Shown here: one piece after another, positions 39,720 to 49,868 of the stretch | How the letters are laid out: each line of letters begins with the position of its first letter | Numbering within the stretch: the stretch's first letter is position 1 | Assembly (NCBI GenBank): GCA_003116975.1 | Contig: BGKB01000069.1 | Coordinates: 186,001-250,000, forward strand | Length of the DNA stretch: 64,000 nt | Direction of reading: 5' to 3' | Source: Aurantiochytrium sp. KH105 | Taxonomy: Eukaryota; Sar; Bigyra; Thraustochytrida; Thraustochytriidae | Made by a program: the position numbers and the translations under genes | Notes under the pieces: generated by a model | What the model was told of the DNA's origin: nothing | The model's input: only the letters and a program-made list of their open reading frames with translations | The model's database searches: none

Positions 39720-40344
39720 TTATCCTTGCTTCGACACCTCAGCCTCCTTCTTCTTGGCAGCAGCCAAGGCTGCGCGCTCGATGAGCCACGAGGAGCTCTG
39801 CACGCGGGCGCCCAGGGGCATGACGACCTCAATGTTGACTGCGTTGATTTTTCATTTCATTCCAATTGATTCGATTCGATTCGATTCGGCATCGTTAGTG
39901 GACGGGACAAATTCGTGATGAGAGAGAGACGCGTGTAGGAGAAAATGAAACCTTCGCCACATCTCTCGAAAAGGGTGAGAAATCAAACTTACGACGGCGG
40001 CATGCCTCGCGCTCTTCCTTCATGTAGTCGGGGCCTTCGTCAAGGCCAATGGCAAAGACATCGGGGGAGATGGCCTCAATGCCCTTGACGACGGTCGAGT
40101 CCGCATCCGGGGCCTCCATGGCGGCATCAACGCAGCGGAGTGCGCGGACCATCTTGACACGCTCGGCAGCAGGCATAAAGGCCTTGCCCTTCTTATCTGC
40201 AGCCTGCGAGTCGCTGTTAACAATCACCCAGAGGGTGCCTTCGCCGTCACCCTCGTTGGCGAGAGCCTTGGCCTTCTTCAGGTAATCAATGTGACCATGG
40301 TGGAGCGGGTCAAAGAAACCGGAAACAGCGACGACCCTGCCCAT
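39720..40344 (-). CDS. Cytidylyltransferase-like nucleotidyltransferase, two exons
   Basis: Exon 1 is 40344-39993 and exon 2 is 39838-39720. The 154-base intron starts GTAAGT and ends CGCAG, and the two exons join in frame to 156 residues. Without splicing, the frame runs into intron sequence and loses the C-terminal motif. Exon 1 has the signature GFFDPLHHGHIDYLKKAK (GxFDxxHxGH), which binds the nucleotide triphosphate in the GCT/RfaE/PPAT superfamily, plus LWVIVNSDSQA and DVFAIGLDEGPDYMKEE. Exon 2 supplies NIEVVMPLGARVQSSSWLI, where QSSSWLI takes the place of the usual ISTT/ISSS motif. Family members activate sugar phosphates, glycerol phosphate or ethanolamine phosphate with CTP or ATP. 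The exact substrate cannot be read here. Confidence 0.8.
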
Positions 40345-41543
40345 GTTTTCCTTTCTCAAAGATCAACTACTGCGTCTTTTGTCTTTGCGTGTTTCTAGAA
40401 AAGTAGAGGCACCTTTGACGGTAGAATGCGTATTCGTGAAAACAAGGAAAGCAAGATCAGCTCTGTCAGTGCACAAGATCCGAGCATCACTCCTCGCCCA
40501 TTCCTACGCCAAAGCGCGCAAGACTTTCGCGCAAAGCTCCGTGCCTCGCTTCCTGCGACACGCGCCATCCCACTCTCCCCACGGTGCACCGCTGCGTGGC
40601 CGCCAGTCTCGAGCGCGGTTTCCTTCTCTCCTTCTCCTCCCCCGCGGAGCCGACAGCGGTGCCGCTGTCCATGTATGTAAATCCCGCGCACCCGGTCGTT
40701 CGAGCTGTCCCCGCGCGAGGTGCGCCAGGCGCACCGCGGGGCGGCGCAGGGAAGCGGCGGGGCGCGGCAGCGACGCTCCCTGCCGGCGCGCGCGGACCCG
40801 GTCGAGCTCGCGCTCGCTCGCGTCGCGTCGCGTCGCGTCGCGCGGCACTAACCTACCTTGGATTCGAGGACTGCCGCGCCGCGTACCACCTGGCTGCCAG
40901 GTGGGCGGGTGCTCGCACTGCGTTTTGCGGCCAATCTGCACTTGCGCTCTGCCATTGCGCACTTGCGCGCCGCCATTCTGCACTTGCCACGCGCGCGAGC
41001 GCGTGTGCGCACCTGCATCTTCGACACTTTGCTTCCTCTTCTGGAGCACGTGGAAGGATTGGAACATAGGTGCGCCGCGCCGCGGCGTGCAACGGCAACA
41101 TAGGTGGGGAGAGAGAGGGAGAGGGAGAGAGGGGGCACAACAGCGCTCTCAGGAGTTGTCGGCCAGGAAGGAAAGGGAAAGGGTGTCCGCGGGGAGTGGA
41201 GGGAGAGAGGGATGGGGGAAAAGGGAGAAGAGGGGAGAGCACAGCGTGGTGAAGAAACATCGGAGAGACAAAGGACGATCAAAGCGTAGGGAAAGACGCA
41301 ACATCGGGGCTGAGCAGTCTTGGTGAGCCCAGGGTGAGCCCAGGCAACATCAAAAGAAGTGTAATCCCTTTGGCGAGGCGGGCAAGCAGGGGCGGATGGC
41401 ATCGTCCGAACTGAGCTAACCCGCTTCGTCCAACCTCACTTGAAACCACTTCGCCTAACCTTACTTGGACAGGCTATACCATTCATTGGAAATCTCAGAA
41501 TCTGGCAAGCGCGGCAACCTATCGCACAAAAAGTCCGCAGCGA
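40345..41543. other. Intergenic region with GC-rich and purine repeats
   Basis: The region between the cytidylyltransferase (minus) and the vWA protein (plus) holds a CGTCG repeat (40811-40842), repeated GCACTTGCG-like words near 40936-40990, and a GGGAGA-rich run (41104-41140). Long frames on both strands are arginine/alanine/serine-rich and lack domains. No gene is supported. Confidence 0.4.
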
Positions 41544-44500
41544 ATGCGCGCACATGCGTTGCTCGCGACGCTCGGCGTCACGGCGCTTGCACTCATACCA
41601 GCTCAAGCTGCTAGTGGCGTGCAAAACTGGGACGTTGACGATGATACCAGCGCCCAGGACTTTGCCACTCCTGCGCCTCTTTCCAGTCATGCACTCGCGA
41701 CCATGTGCAACGACGTCATCATGCCAAGCTGTGAGCCTGGCGGTACGATACGTAATACAGTCGTTGTGATGGACACTAGCAACAGTCTTTCGCGAAAATG
41801 GATGTATACAGACGGACTACGCTTTGTGCAAAAGCTCGGCTGCGCATTGCTGAGAAATGCCGCGAGCAGAATGAGCCTTGTCACCTTTGGTAGGGATGTT
41901 GTAGAGCGCATTCCGCTCAATTCATACGCAATGCAAGATTGGGCTAACGAAGTACAGCAAAGCTTGCTCGAAGACGAAACGCTTGGCCAAGGCTGCTGCT
42001 CCCCTCTTGCGGAAGCGCTCGAGGCTGCGAGAACAATTCTCATTGATGCTCATACGGATGACGACGCCACGGATAATGAGGACGCAGAGACTCCAGATGC
42101 AGAAGAACTCGTTATTATCATTAGCGACGGCCGCGTCTACCCGAACGAAGCCTTTGAAGAATATGCAGGCAAGGATTGGCTCACTCCGGATCAGTCTGTC
42201 GACGCCTATCGCATGTCTGTTGTCCCTCGTATCGCAGATGAGGTCAAGCAGTTTGGTATCGACTTGATGTTCGTGGGACAATCGACCAAACAAGGCCTCC
42301 CAGCAGACCAAGAATGGGTGCTCGGCAACGTCGAGTCCTACTGCGTTGGGCAAGATTGCTTTACGACCGCAAAGGAGGCCTTTCCGATCGTTTCTTCCCC
42401 GCACGAGCTCTTTACGATCATTCCCAGCCTTCCCGACACGACGCATTCTACCAACGTCGATCTGCCTGATTGGAAGCAGCCTACAAGTCTCGCAGAGGTC
42501 GTCCTTGACCGCCTTTGCCAGATACAAGACGCAGAGCGTGAAGAGGGTGACGACGAAGACGGAGATGGAGACTACTCAGGTGGCGAAGTTTATACCGACG
42601 ACGAGGCAGAAGAAATTGGTGACTATTCTTCCAGCGACGAAGAGACCACTTCGGAAGATCTTGACCAAACAAACACTAAGCAGCGCAGATTTCGTCGCAC
42701 CCAAGAGACTGATGTCGTGAGATCAGCCGCGGGACGTATTACGCGCGATGTTGAGGCTCCCCCATCGGCAGTTTCTTCAGCAGCATCGTCGACGGCATCG
42801 TCCGTGGAGACTTGTGGAGATGAGGCACGCGATCTGGTGGTCTTGCTTGACGCCAGCTCTTCCATTGACCCTCGCGTTTTCTACAGCACCATGCTTGACA
42901 TTGCAGTGGAGGCTCTGGTCATGGTGCAACAAGCAGAAGCAACGGCGCAAACGCGACTTGTCGCTCTCGGACAGGAGTTGGTCGAGATCCTACCCTTGGA
43001 AACTCGAGACGTGGACGAGATTCGCCAAGCCATTGCGGGTCTTCGGGAACAGCAGGATCTCACCTTTGCGTGCTGTTCGCCTCTCGCATTTGCCTTTGAG
43101 AAGATTGCAGAAGATCTCGACGTTCGCGCCACCCCTGGCAATCGTCCTTTTGTTCTTTACATTGGAGATGGCAAGCCTCGTCAAAACCTTCGTCTCGAGA
43201 GCGACTATGCATTTCTGGAGGAAAGAAGGCTTGACCATGCGGCATATGTTACAAAGCAGGTTCCTGCGTCCGCGTGGATTCTCAAGAGCGACACAGAGGC
43301 AACCCTCGCTTTTATCGGCGTTCCTAGTCGAGACGGCGCTGATCCTGATTCAGATTACTTTACCGAGACAGCTCTAACAAGGACCGTTTGCGCAGCCTTC
43401 AAAGACAAGTGCTACGAACAAAAGGTCCCAATTGCCTCTGAGCCTACTGAGACCTTTGTCAAATTCCTTGGTCATGGCTCCGGAGCCCTTGCGCCCGAAG
43501 ACCTTCTCGCAGGTGGAGCATTGCGCTCCATGCTTTGTGAAGCGAAACGCACACCACCGTCACTGCACTATCCTGACTACGTCCTGTTCAAAGGTGAGGA
43601 TGATGACGATCAAGACAAGGAAGAAGAGGATGGCAAGAAAACGACACCCGCAACGAGCACGAAATCAGCGCAAGACCTTGTCAATGAACTTTTGCTCGAT
43701 TTGCCGCCCTCGCAAGTCCTTGGGGGCGGACCACGAGATCTCATGGTCATTGTGGATTCTTCAGGGAATATGGACGCAGAAAAGTTTCGCGCGGATGTCG
43801 CACGGATGCTCTTTCAATTGGCGCGCAGCATCAGCGCCGCACAAGGGAGTCAGTTCGGTCTCATGTTCTTTGACGATCTTGTGCGAGAAGAAAACGTACT
43901 TTCTCTGGCATCGCGGGGCTCCCAGGAAAGACTCCTGGGGATCGCTAGCATTCTCGACAATTACACATGCTGCGCGTCCGAGCAGGTTTCCGCGCTCGGA
44001 GAAGCTTTACGAAGCGCTCGACTCGCCCTTGCGAAGAGTCCGAAAAAGGACTCGAATGAACAGGTTCTCGTGATTTTGACTGCGTCCAATCCGGCCATGT
44101 CAATGCACTGGCTTGCGCGCTATTCCCGCGACCAAAACAATGCGCGCTACCTTGCGCGTTCCGTCCCATTCGAGGCTCGCGCGTTACATCGTGACGGAGT
44201 TCGTGTTGTAGTGGCCGCTGGACCCGCACGTACTGACGAAAATGTGGTCAATAAGGCGTACTTTGCTGGAACGCTGCGAGCTGACTACGAATTTTGCCAA
44301 GAGGGAAGATGCTTCATTTACCAAGGCGGAATTGTCTCGAGTCCCGCCGCAGAGAACCTGGCGATACTCGATGCTTGGGGATCTTCCAGCTTTACAAATC
44401 AAATTGCCCCTCTGCTCGCGCAAGGAACAGCGAAGCCCACCATGGCGCCAACGACACCACCGACTGTGGAGACAGGACCAGCACATCTTGTTTTCATGCT

Positions 44501-45050
44501 GGACGATACAGTGAGCGCGGAGGACCGTCAGGAACATTTGCAATTGATTCGCTCCGCGCAAGCCAAGTTTTCAGAGTTTGGCGACAAGGCCGTCGTATCT
44601 GTGTACGTAGCAAGTTGCTTTGCCGGCGTGCAAAAACTGCTCGTTGGGGGCAACGCCACAGCGCTAGAAATCCTGCTCGAAACGCTGGAAAGCAAGCCAC
44701 TCGAGCTCGCCGACAGTACCTTGTATCGCTGCGCAAGTCCACTCCTCTTGCGCGCAAAGGAGATATGTGACGACCCTGCTCAGGCAAGTGACTGCAGACT
44801 GGTTCTCGTGTATCTGACGGGACGCGAGGGCCGTCTTGCGGATCTCGCCTCCGCAAGCTCGACCAATCAGCGTCTTCCACATTGGCACAAGAAGCTGCAT
44901 TTGATGGCCGTTCTCGCCGGCGACCCCGACGTCACTGCGGCGCGAATGTCCGCAGATCTTACCTCGATCGGTCTCCCACTCGTCAATTCTGACACTGAAG
45001 TTCTCGCGTACGTGCGCGCCGCAGTCCGAGACCTTGCCGCTGTCGCATAG
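41544..45050 (+). CDS. Secreted protein with four von Willebrand A domains
   Basis: The 1,168-residue product begins with a clear signal peptide (MRAHALLATLGVTALALIPAQA). Four vWA-like domains begin near residues 71, 430, 731 and 980. Their MIDAS first strands read VVVMDTSNS, VVLLDASSS, VMVIVDSSGNMD and VFMLDDTVSAED. The first two keep DxSxS, the third has DSSGN and the fourth is degenerate, so metal binding probably declines along the chain. Acidic linkers separate the domains (EEGDDEDGDGDYSGG; GEDDDDQDKEEEDG). The first three domains share a CCSPLAEALEAA / CCSPLAFAFEKI / CCASEQVSALGEAL helix with paired cysteines. No C-terminal membrane anchor is seen, so it is likely an extracellular or wall adhesion/matrix protein. 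Ligand unknown. Confidence 0.8.
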   Translation: MRAHALLATLGVTALALIPAQAASGVQNWDVDDDTSAQDFATPAPLSSHALATMCNDVIMPSCEPGGTIRNTVVVMDTSNSLSRKWMYTDGLRFVQKLGCALLRNAASRMSLVTFGRDVVERIPLNSYAMQDWANEVQQSLLEDETLGQGCCSPLAEALEAARTILIDAHTDDDATDNEDAETPDAEELVIIISDGRVYPNEAFEEYAGKDWLTPDQSVDAYRMSVVPRIADEVKQFGIDLMFVGQSTKQGLPADQEWVLGNVESYCVGQDCFTTAKEAFPIVSSPHELFTIIPSLPDTTHSTNVDLPDWKQPTSLAEVVLDRLCQIQDAEREEGDDEDGDGDYSGGEVYTDDEAEEIGDYSSSDEETTSEDLDQTNTKQRRFRRTQETDVVRSAAGRITRDVEAPPSAVSSAASSTASSVETCGDEARDLVVLLDASSSIDPRVFYSTMLDIAVEALVMVQQAEATAQTRLVALGQELVEILPLETRDVDEIRQAIAGLREQQDLTFACCSPLAFAFEKIAEDLDVRATPGNRPFVLYIGDGKPRQNLRLESDYAFLEERRLDHAAYVTKQVPASAWILKSDTEATLAFIGVPSRDGADPDSDYFTETALTRTVCAAFKDKCYEQKVPIASEPTETFVKFLGHGSGALAPEDLLAGGALRSMLCEAKRTPPSLHYPDYVLFKGEDDDDQDKEEEDGKKTTPATSTKSAQDLVNELLLDLPPSQVLGGGPRDLMVIVDSSGNMDAEKFRADVARMLFQLARSISAAQGSQFGLMFFDDLVREENVLSLASRGSQERLLGIASILDNYTCCASEQVSALGEALRSARLALAKSPKKDSNEQVLVILTASNPAMSMHWLARYSRDQNNARYLARSVPFEARALHRDGVRVVVAAGPARTDENVVNKAYFAGTLRADYEFCQEGRCFIYQGGIVSSPAAENLAILDAWGSSSFTNQIAPLLAQGTAKPTMAPTTPPTVETGPAHLVFMLDDTVSAEDRQEHLQLIRSAQAKFSEFGDKAVVSVYVASCFAGVQKLLVGGNATALEILLETLESKPLELADSTLYRCASPLLLRAKEICDDPAQASDCRLVLVYLTGREGRLADLASASSTNQRLPHWHKKLHLMAVLAGDPDVTAARMSADLTSIGLPLVNSDTEVLAYVRAAVRDLAAVA

Positions 45051-45458
45051 CCTAAACCTATTTTTCTGATGATCATTTTCGCTTCCAGCCCTTTTCGGCG
45101 TTCTTGTGGTTGTTTTCAGATCCTTCCCTTTCCTTTCCTTTCCTTTCCATTCCATTCCTTTCCTCTCCGTTTCTTGCCTTGGCGCAGGTCGGCGTGGTGG
45201 CCGAAATTCTGCAAAGCTCGGCATGCCCTGCGTCCGCGGGCGGTCGATAATGAAGAAGAAGAAAATGACGATGATCAATGATGACCGGCGAGTTGATTAC
45301 CGGCTACCTCACCGCGCGAGAGCAAGCAAAGTGGAAACCAAATTCGCGGCGGCGCGGGCGAGAAGATGCTTCGCGCGAGCGATGAAGACGACCACGCCGA
45401 GGGGGGCGGCGGGGCTGGCGTGGAGCTGAGGACGCTGGGCGCCTCGACGGCGTCCGCC
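45051..45458. other. Intergenic gap with a CTTTC repeat
   Basis: The gap between two same-strand genes contains a pyrimidine CTTTC/CATTC repeat at 45121-45168. The frame of the downstream gene is open from 45366, but residues before 45459 are acidic/glycine-rich and not conserved-looking. No separate gene. Confidence 0.4.
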
Positions 45459-47066
45459 ATGCCGAAACCCCCCGCTCGGCGTCGCAGAGGCTCGCCTTGG
45501 CGTGTGCGCATGGGCGTGCGGCCGCTCGTGGGGGTCTCGTGGCTGCCGTGGGAAGCGCGCGAGCTGACATTTGGGCAGATCTTCGTCGCTGCACTCGCAA
45601 TCGGCGCCTTGGTTTCGCTCATCGCTAAGGATTCGCTGCCGTGGCTTTCGCAGTCCTACTGCGAGGCGAACTCGCGCAAACCGTTCTGCGACAGGCTCTC
45701 GTACCGGCTCGCCAAGGCCGGGCGGCACCTAGGCACTGCCCTGCACATGCTTACGGCCATTAACTTTTTGCTCGTCTGTCGCAAGCCGCTATACGCACTC
45801 TTTGGTCTTTCAATCGAGCGTCTTGCCAAGTGGCACAGATGGTCGGGTCATTTGGTCGTCATTGGGTCCGTCTTGCATGGTCTTGGGTATTACAATGTGT
45901 GGATCTCGATGGACGTATGGAATGAAAAGTTTTACAAGTCCAAGAATCTTGCCGGAACTTTGGCCCTCGTCCCGCTTCTTGTGCTCTGGGCGTTGAGTCT
46001 CGAGCCCGTTCGCCGAGGGTGTTTTCGACTCTTTTATCGTGCGCATATTTTCTGCGTCCCGCTCTTTGTTGCCGGCCTTTGCTTTCACCACGAAGCGGAC
46101 CAGTTTCTCCTTTTTGCGTGCGTACCCTTTGTTCTGCTTTTTGGCGATAAATTGTGGCGCGCAAGACACGCGCGACGCCTCCCATGGCGCATTGCAGGCG
46201 TCCGCGCAATCGGAAACGACACTCTTTGCATCGACATGGAACCTTTGCCGCGCGATGGGATCTTGGTGCTTGGCCTCTCCAGGTTCCCTGCCACCTCGTG
46301 GGTGTCTATTAACGTGCCTGCGCTTTCGCGATGGCAGATGCACCCTTTTAGCGTCTGCAAATCTAAGGCTTTGCAACGAAGACATGCTACGAATCCGGAT
46401 GCAGATCCTCCTGCAGCACTGACAGTGTACTCTCGCGCCCCCGCGAATGCGGGAAACTGGACGCGGGCGGCACTGTCTCTTGGCGAAGCCTTGGTGAGCC
46501 AACGCTGTTTCGTAGACGGCCCTTATGGCGCTCTCGAACTTCCGCTCTCCCTGGGCGACTACGATGCCTATATTTTTGCCGCAGGAGGTATCGGGATCAC
46601 TCCCCTGCTTCCAGTCTTTGAAGAATTGATCGAGGCCGATACATTGTCGAGCGTGCCTGGTCTCTTTATCTTTACGACAAGTGACGCAAGTCTCGCGGAA
46701 GAGTTTCAATCAGTCCTGAACGACATCTCTGCTGCCGGTGAGTACGCCCAAACGCGCGTACACCTTACGGATGCATCTGCTGTGCAGCCATTGCAACCTG
46801 TGACAATGGAGCGGGTCGTAAAGGCCGCTCAGGATGGCGCACAATCTCTCGTCGACCAATCGCAAGACCTTGAGGTGTCCAAAGGTCGACCAAACTTTAG
46901 TGAAAGTGCCGCGGACCTCATGGCGAGTCTGGCTCCCGGTTCGCTCGTCGCTGCGCTGTGCTGCGGTCCAGTGTCCATGGACAGGGCTTTCATGCAGGCC
47001 ATCTCTGCGGTCTCACGCTCTCAAGGCGTTACTGTGCATTTTCACCGCGAAGGTTTTGGTCTCTAG
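45459..47066 (+). CDS. Ferric reductase / NADPH oxidase-like flavocytochrome b
   Basis: From MPKPPARRRRG at 45459 the product is 535 residues; an earlier ATG at 45366 is possible. An N-terminal membrane segment (FVAALAIGALVSLIA) precedes the ferric-reductase transmembrane core. Candidate haem-ligand histidines occur in LHMLTAINFLL, WHRWSGHLVVIGSVLHGLGY and YRAHIFCVPLFVAGLCFHH. An FAD-binding domain follows (WVSINVPALSRWQMHPFSV near 293) and then an NAD(P)H-binding domain (FVDGPYGALELP, AAGGIGITPLLPVFEEL, ALCCGPVSMDRAFM near 500). Such enzymes move electrons from cytosolic NADPH across the membrane to ferric iron or oxygen. There are no EF-hands, so it is closer to FRE/FRO than to Ca-regulated NOX. 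The choice between iron reduction and superoxide production is open. Confidence 0.85.
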   Translation: MPKPPARRRRGSPWRVRMGVRPLVGVSWLPWEARELTFGQIFVAALAIGALVSLIAKDSLPWLSQSYCEANSRKPFCDRLSYRLAKAGRHLGTALHMLTAINFLLVCRKPLYALFGLSIERLAKWHRWSGHLVVIGSVLHGLGYYNVWISMDVWNEKFYKSKNLAGTLALVPLLVLWALSLEPVRRGCFRLFYRAHIFCVPLFVAGLCFHHEADQFLLFACVPFVLLFGDKLWRARHARRLPWRIAGVRAIGNDTLCIDMEPLPRDGILVLGLSRFPATSWVSINVPALSRWQMHPFSVCKSKALQRRHATNPDADPPAALTVYSRAPANAGNWTRAALSLGEALVSQRCFVDGPYGALELPLSLGDYDAYIFAAGGIGITPLLPVFEELIEADTLSSVPGLFIFTTSDASLAEEFQSVLNDISAAGEYAQTRVHLTDASAVQPLQPVTMERVVKAAQDGAQSLVDQSQDLEVSKGRPNFSESAADLMASLAPGSLVAALCCGPVSMDRAFMQAISAVSRSQGVTVHFHREGFGL

Positions 47067-47082
47067 GCCAAGGCTTTGTTAG

Positions 47083-47213
47083 TAGATTTGCATCTTGGAG
47101 TTCGCACATTGCAACACAACCTAGCGTTCGTCAATATATAACCTCATCGTGTATAGATTTGCATCATGGAGTTCGCACATTGCAACACAACCTAGCGTCC
47201 AACCTCATCGTGT
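47083..47213. repeat. Imperfect tandem duplication, units of 71 and 60 bases
   Basis: Unit one (47083-47153) and unit two (47154-47213) both start TAGATTTGCATC and share GGAGTTCGCACATTGCAACA and CCTCATCGTGTA. The first has an 11-base extra segment after AGCGT. They lie between the flavocytochrome stop and CCZ1. A third partial unit starts TAGAG at 47214. Function unknown; possible 3'-end or promoter element. Confidence 0.85.
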
Positions 47214-47431
47214 ATAGAGTGCTTGTGTGTGTGTGCTGACCAATAGTGGTATCCTACCGCGGCTGGCAAAACGACTTTGACTCTCGGCAGTAGCGATTGC
47301 CGCAGCAGCGGCGGCGGCGGCGGCGGTGGCGGCTTGCTGCTGCAAGAGCACTCGTAGCAGACCTCGAGGCGACTCGCGGCGTGACTGCGCCAAGCGGCGG
47401 CTTCATCACAGCGCAGCAAACAGCAACTGCC

Positions 47432-49690
47432 ATGGAGGCTCTCTTTGTGTTCAACCGCAAGATCGGGTCCACGGACGAAGCCGCGACCGTGTCAGAGCGC
47501 ACAGAAAAGCTTCTCTTTTACTCGTCGACGTGCGGCGATGCCCTCGAGGAACAGCTCGAGCGGCTGAGCATGTGCGAGGCCTTCATTGACCTGTGCAGAA
47601 GCTTTGATGCCGACGATCCGTGCGAGGCTGTCTTTCTTGATAACCACGCGTACGCCATGCTGGAATGTGAGCCAGACACATGGATTGTGGTGTGTTGCAG
47701 GACACGGCTCGGCGACATGAAAGAGGACGAGCTCGTGGGCCTCACAAGCTCTTCGTTTGCGACCTATCTGTACAGGTCCCCTGCGGTGGCGAGTAGCAGC
47801 AAACGCTCACCCATCGGCAAGCTTCCCTTTCGGCGCAACGTTTCCAATGCTTCGATGCGTCGTCGCGCGTCCAAATCCCATCCCTCCCATGGAGACTCTA
47901 ACGTCAGCGACTCACGCATCGTCGAGACCGCAGACCCAAGCGTTCACGTTTTGCGAGCCTTGCTCGACCGCATGTACAAACTCTTTTTGCTGTATCACGG
48001 GACAATTCAAGGTCTTCTCTGGCCTGAACACGTACAAGAAGACATCCCTATGCGTCTCAAGACGCTGCGCAAGATCTTGCGCAAGACACGTCAGCTGCAA
48101 GAACTCGTCGATGAAGGCGATCTGAATCCGGACCCTGAGCAGGAAAAGCTCTTGCGGGAACGCGAGGACAACGAAGACAGTCTTGCATCCATGCTGGCGC
48201 AATCGACGGCAGACAAGGCTCGCGAGATGCTTGCATCGTTTTTGCCTGCCTTTCTTTCTCAAGTTGATTTTACGCGTCTACATCTTCTCTATGAAGACTG
48301 TGCCCTGCCCTTTGCAACCGTCGAAAAAGACGTCATGGTGTCAGTGCAGCTCCTCATGGACCGTCTACAGGGTACATTCCCTTCCTCTGTGCAGTCGTGC
48401 GCGCTCTTGCATGCCGGTGAGATTGTGTGGAGCTCGCTTCCCATGGACATGCTGCGGAGCATGCATGCGCTTCTCGACATAATTCTTTGCGAGCGCGCCG
48501 AATCTCCGCACTCTGCATCTGATGGCAGCAACGGGCGCTCACGTATTCAAGACGGCCGTCTCGCTTCTGCGAATGGCGACGAAGGTGCTATCGCCGCCAG
48601 TCTTGCAGATCGCCACGCATACCCCTTGTCCCCTGGCTTTCTGCGCATGGGAAGCGCCAGCGAGTCAAACGAGCACTCGCGTCCAGAGGACACAACCGAG
48701 CTCTACTTCCCTGCGCTCTTCAATTCCAGTGAGGGAGTCTTTCAGCGCGTGGCTGTCTATGGCATGGACCGAATGATTGCGCTGGTCTTGCTTCCCAGCA
48801 CCGACCCAAAGAATGCAACGGAATGGAGCACGCCCCAGCTGCTCGAGCTTGCTGGTAATCTGGAGGGCTTTCTGCATTCTGAATTGTCCACACTCGTCTG
48901 TGTACTGGTACGAGATATGGAAGCCGAACCCCAAGCTTGGGTTGGCCAAGGTTCACCCCCAAGTGGTCTCTCAAGTAAGCGCAACAGCGAGCCAATGTCT
49001 CCTTCGCTCGCCGCGTCGTCCCCCAACTCGCCTTCGCCCTGGTCAGGGTCCTCGGCAAATAACAATAACACTCAGTTTCTTGATGGCTTAGGGGTTGTAA
49101 GCATCAAAGGAAGCGAGAATGAAGAGCGATCCGGGTCAGCGGGTGGGCCATCGGCGTCAACACTCCTGGGCTGGTCTCGGGGATCTGCGGCGTCATCGCC
49201 GTCGGCAATAGGTTCGCACCAAGACCAACTCTCGTTCTCACAAGCAGCTCGGGGACAGGGACGTGGTCGCACATTCCTTTCGACCATGTCAGCCACGTCG
49301 ACGACCGGTGAGCCCGAGGAGCAATACTTGTATATTAATGAGGGCAGCAGCGTCGTCAGCATCGCTGACGCTTGGCTGTCCAAAGTTCAAGGTCCTGGTG
49401 CTGGAGCCTTTCCATCGAATCACGATCTTGGTCTTTTATTCACGTCCAATTTACTTACGGCTATCAACAATGCCCGCCGCGAGTTTTCCACGGAAGCAAC
49501 CGAGCGCATGCTCATTATTCAATTCGTGCGGCCGAATAGCTACCAACAGCAGAGCAGCTGTTGGCTTGCATCCATCAAGTCGGGGACGCGCCAAGTGTAT
49601 CTTATGGTTGACCCCAAGCACTCCTTTGAGTATGTAAATCAACGCGCACGAGCGCTTCGTGAGGGTGCGCTGCACTCGATCCTGCTGTGA
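47432..49690 (+). CDS. CCZ1: CCZ1-like subunit of the Mon1-Ccz1 Rab7 exchange factor
   Basis: From MEALFVFNRKIGS at 47432 the product is 752 residues; the frame is open from 47297, but the extra part is an arginine-rich GGC-repeat translation. The N-terminal longin domain matches CCZ1: EALFVFNRKIGSTDEAA, KLLFYSSTCGDALEEQLE, MCEAFIDLCRSFDAD, EPDTWIVVCCRTR. A second longin-like region follows (VHVLRALLDRMYKLFLLYHG; VLLPSTDP), then a serine-rich disordered insert, and a C-terminal third longin-like part (EEQYLYINEGSSVV; LLTAINNARREFSTEATER). Mon1-Ccz1 activates Rab7 on late endosomes and autophagosomes. MON1 is not in the window. Confidence 0.75.
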   Translation: MEALFVFNRKIGSTDEAATVSERTEKLLFYSSTCGDALEEQLERLSMCEAFIDLCRSFDADDPCEAVFLDNHAYAMLECEPDTWIVVCCRTRLGDMKEDELVGLTSSSFATYLYRSPAVASSSKRSPIGKLPFRRNVSNASMRRRASKSHPSHGDSNVSDSRIVETADPSVHVLRALLDRMYKLFLLYHGTIQGLLWPEHVQEDIPMRLKTLRKILRKTRQLQELVDEGDLNPDPEQEKLLREREDNEDSLASMLAQSTADKAREMLASFLPAFLSQVDFTRLHLLYEDCALPFATVEKDVMVSVQLLMDRLQGTFPSSVQSCALLHAGEIVWSSLPMDMLRSMHALLDIILCERAESPHSASDGSNGRSRIQDGRLASANGDEGAIAASLADRHAYPLSPGFLRMGSASESNEHSRPEDTTELYFPALFNSSEGVFQRVAVYGMDRMIALVLLPSTDPKNATEWSTPQLLELAGNLEGFLHSELSTLVCVLVRDMEAEPQAWVGQGSPPSGLSSKRNSEPMSPSLAASSPNSPSPWSGSSANNNNTQFLDGLGVVSIKGSENEERSGSAGGPSASTLLGWSRGSAASSPSAIGSHQDQLSFSQAARGQGRGRTFLSTMSATSTTGEPEEQYLYINEGSSVVSIADAWLSKVQGPGAGAFPSNHDLGLLFTSNLLTAINNARREFSTEATERMLIIQFVRPNSYQQQSSCWLASIKSGTRQVYLMVDPKHSFEYVNQRARALREGALHSILL

Positions 49691-49868
49691 TAGCGGCAGC
49701 GAGCGAAAGCAAGCGGCAAAGGTAAACGAGAGGGCGGTTCTCTTACCTTTCACAAACGAGTAAGTAATCGAGTGAGTAGTACTTTACATAGGCCTAGCTT
49801 GATTGATAGATGGATGGATGGATGAAAGAAAGCTGCCCCCGACATTTTAGTCGGACTGAGCTAGAGAC

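Noticed and set aside
40343-41326. 327-codon plus-strand frame upstream of the vWA gene
   Set aside because: Overlaps the start of the cytidylyltransferase on the other strand and is low-complexity Arg/Ser sequence.
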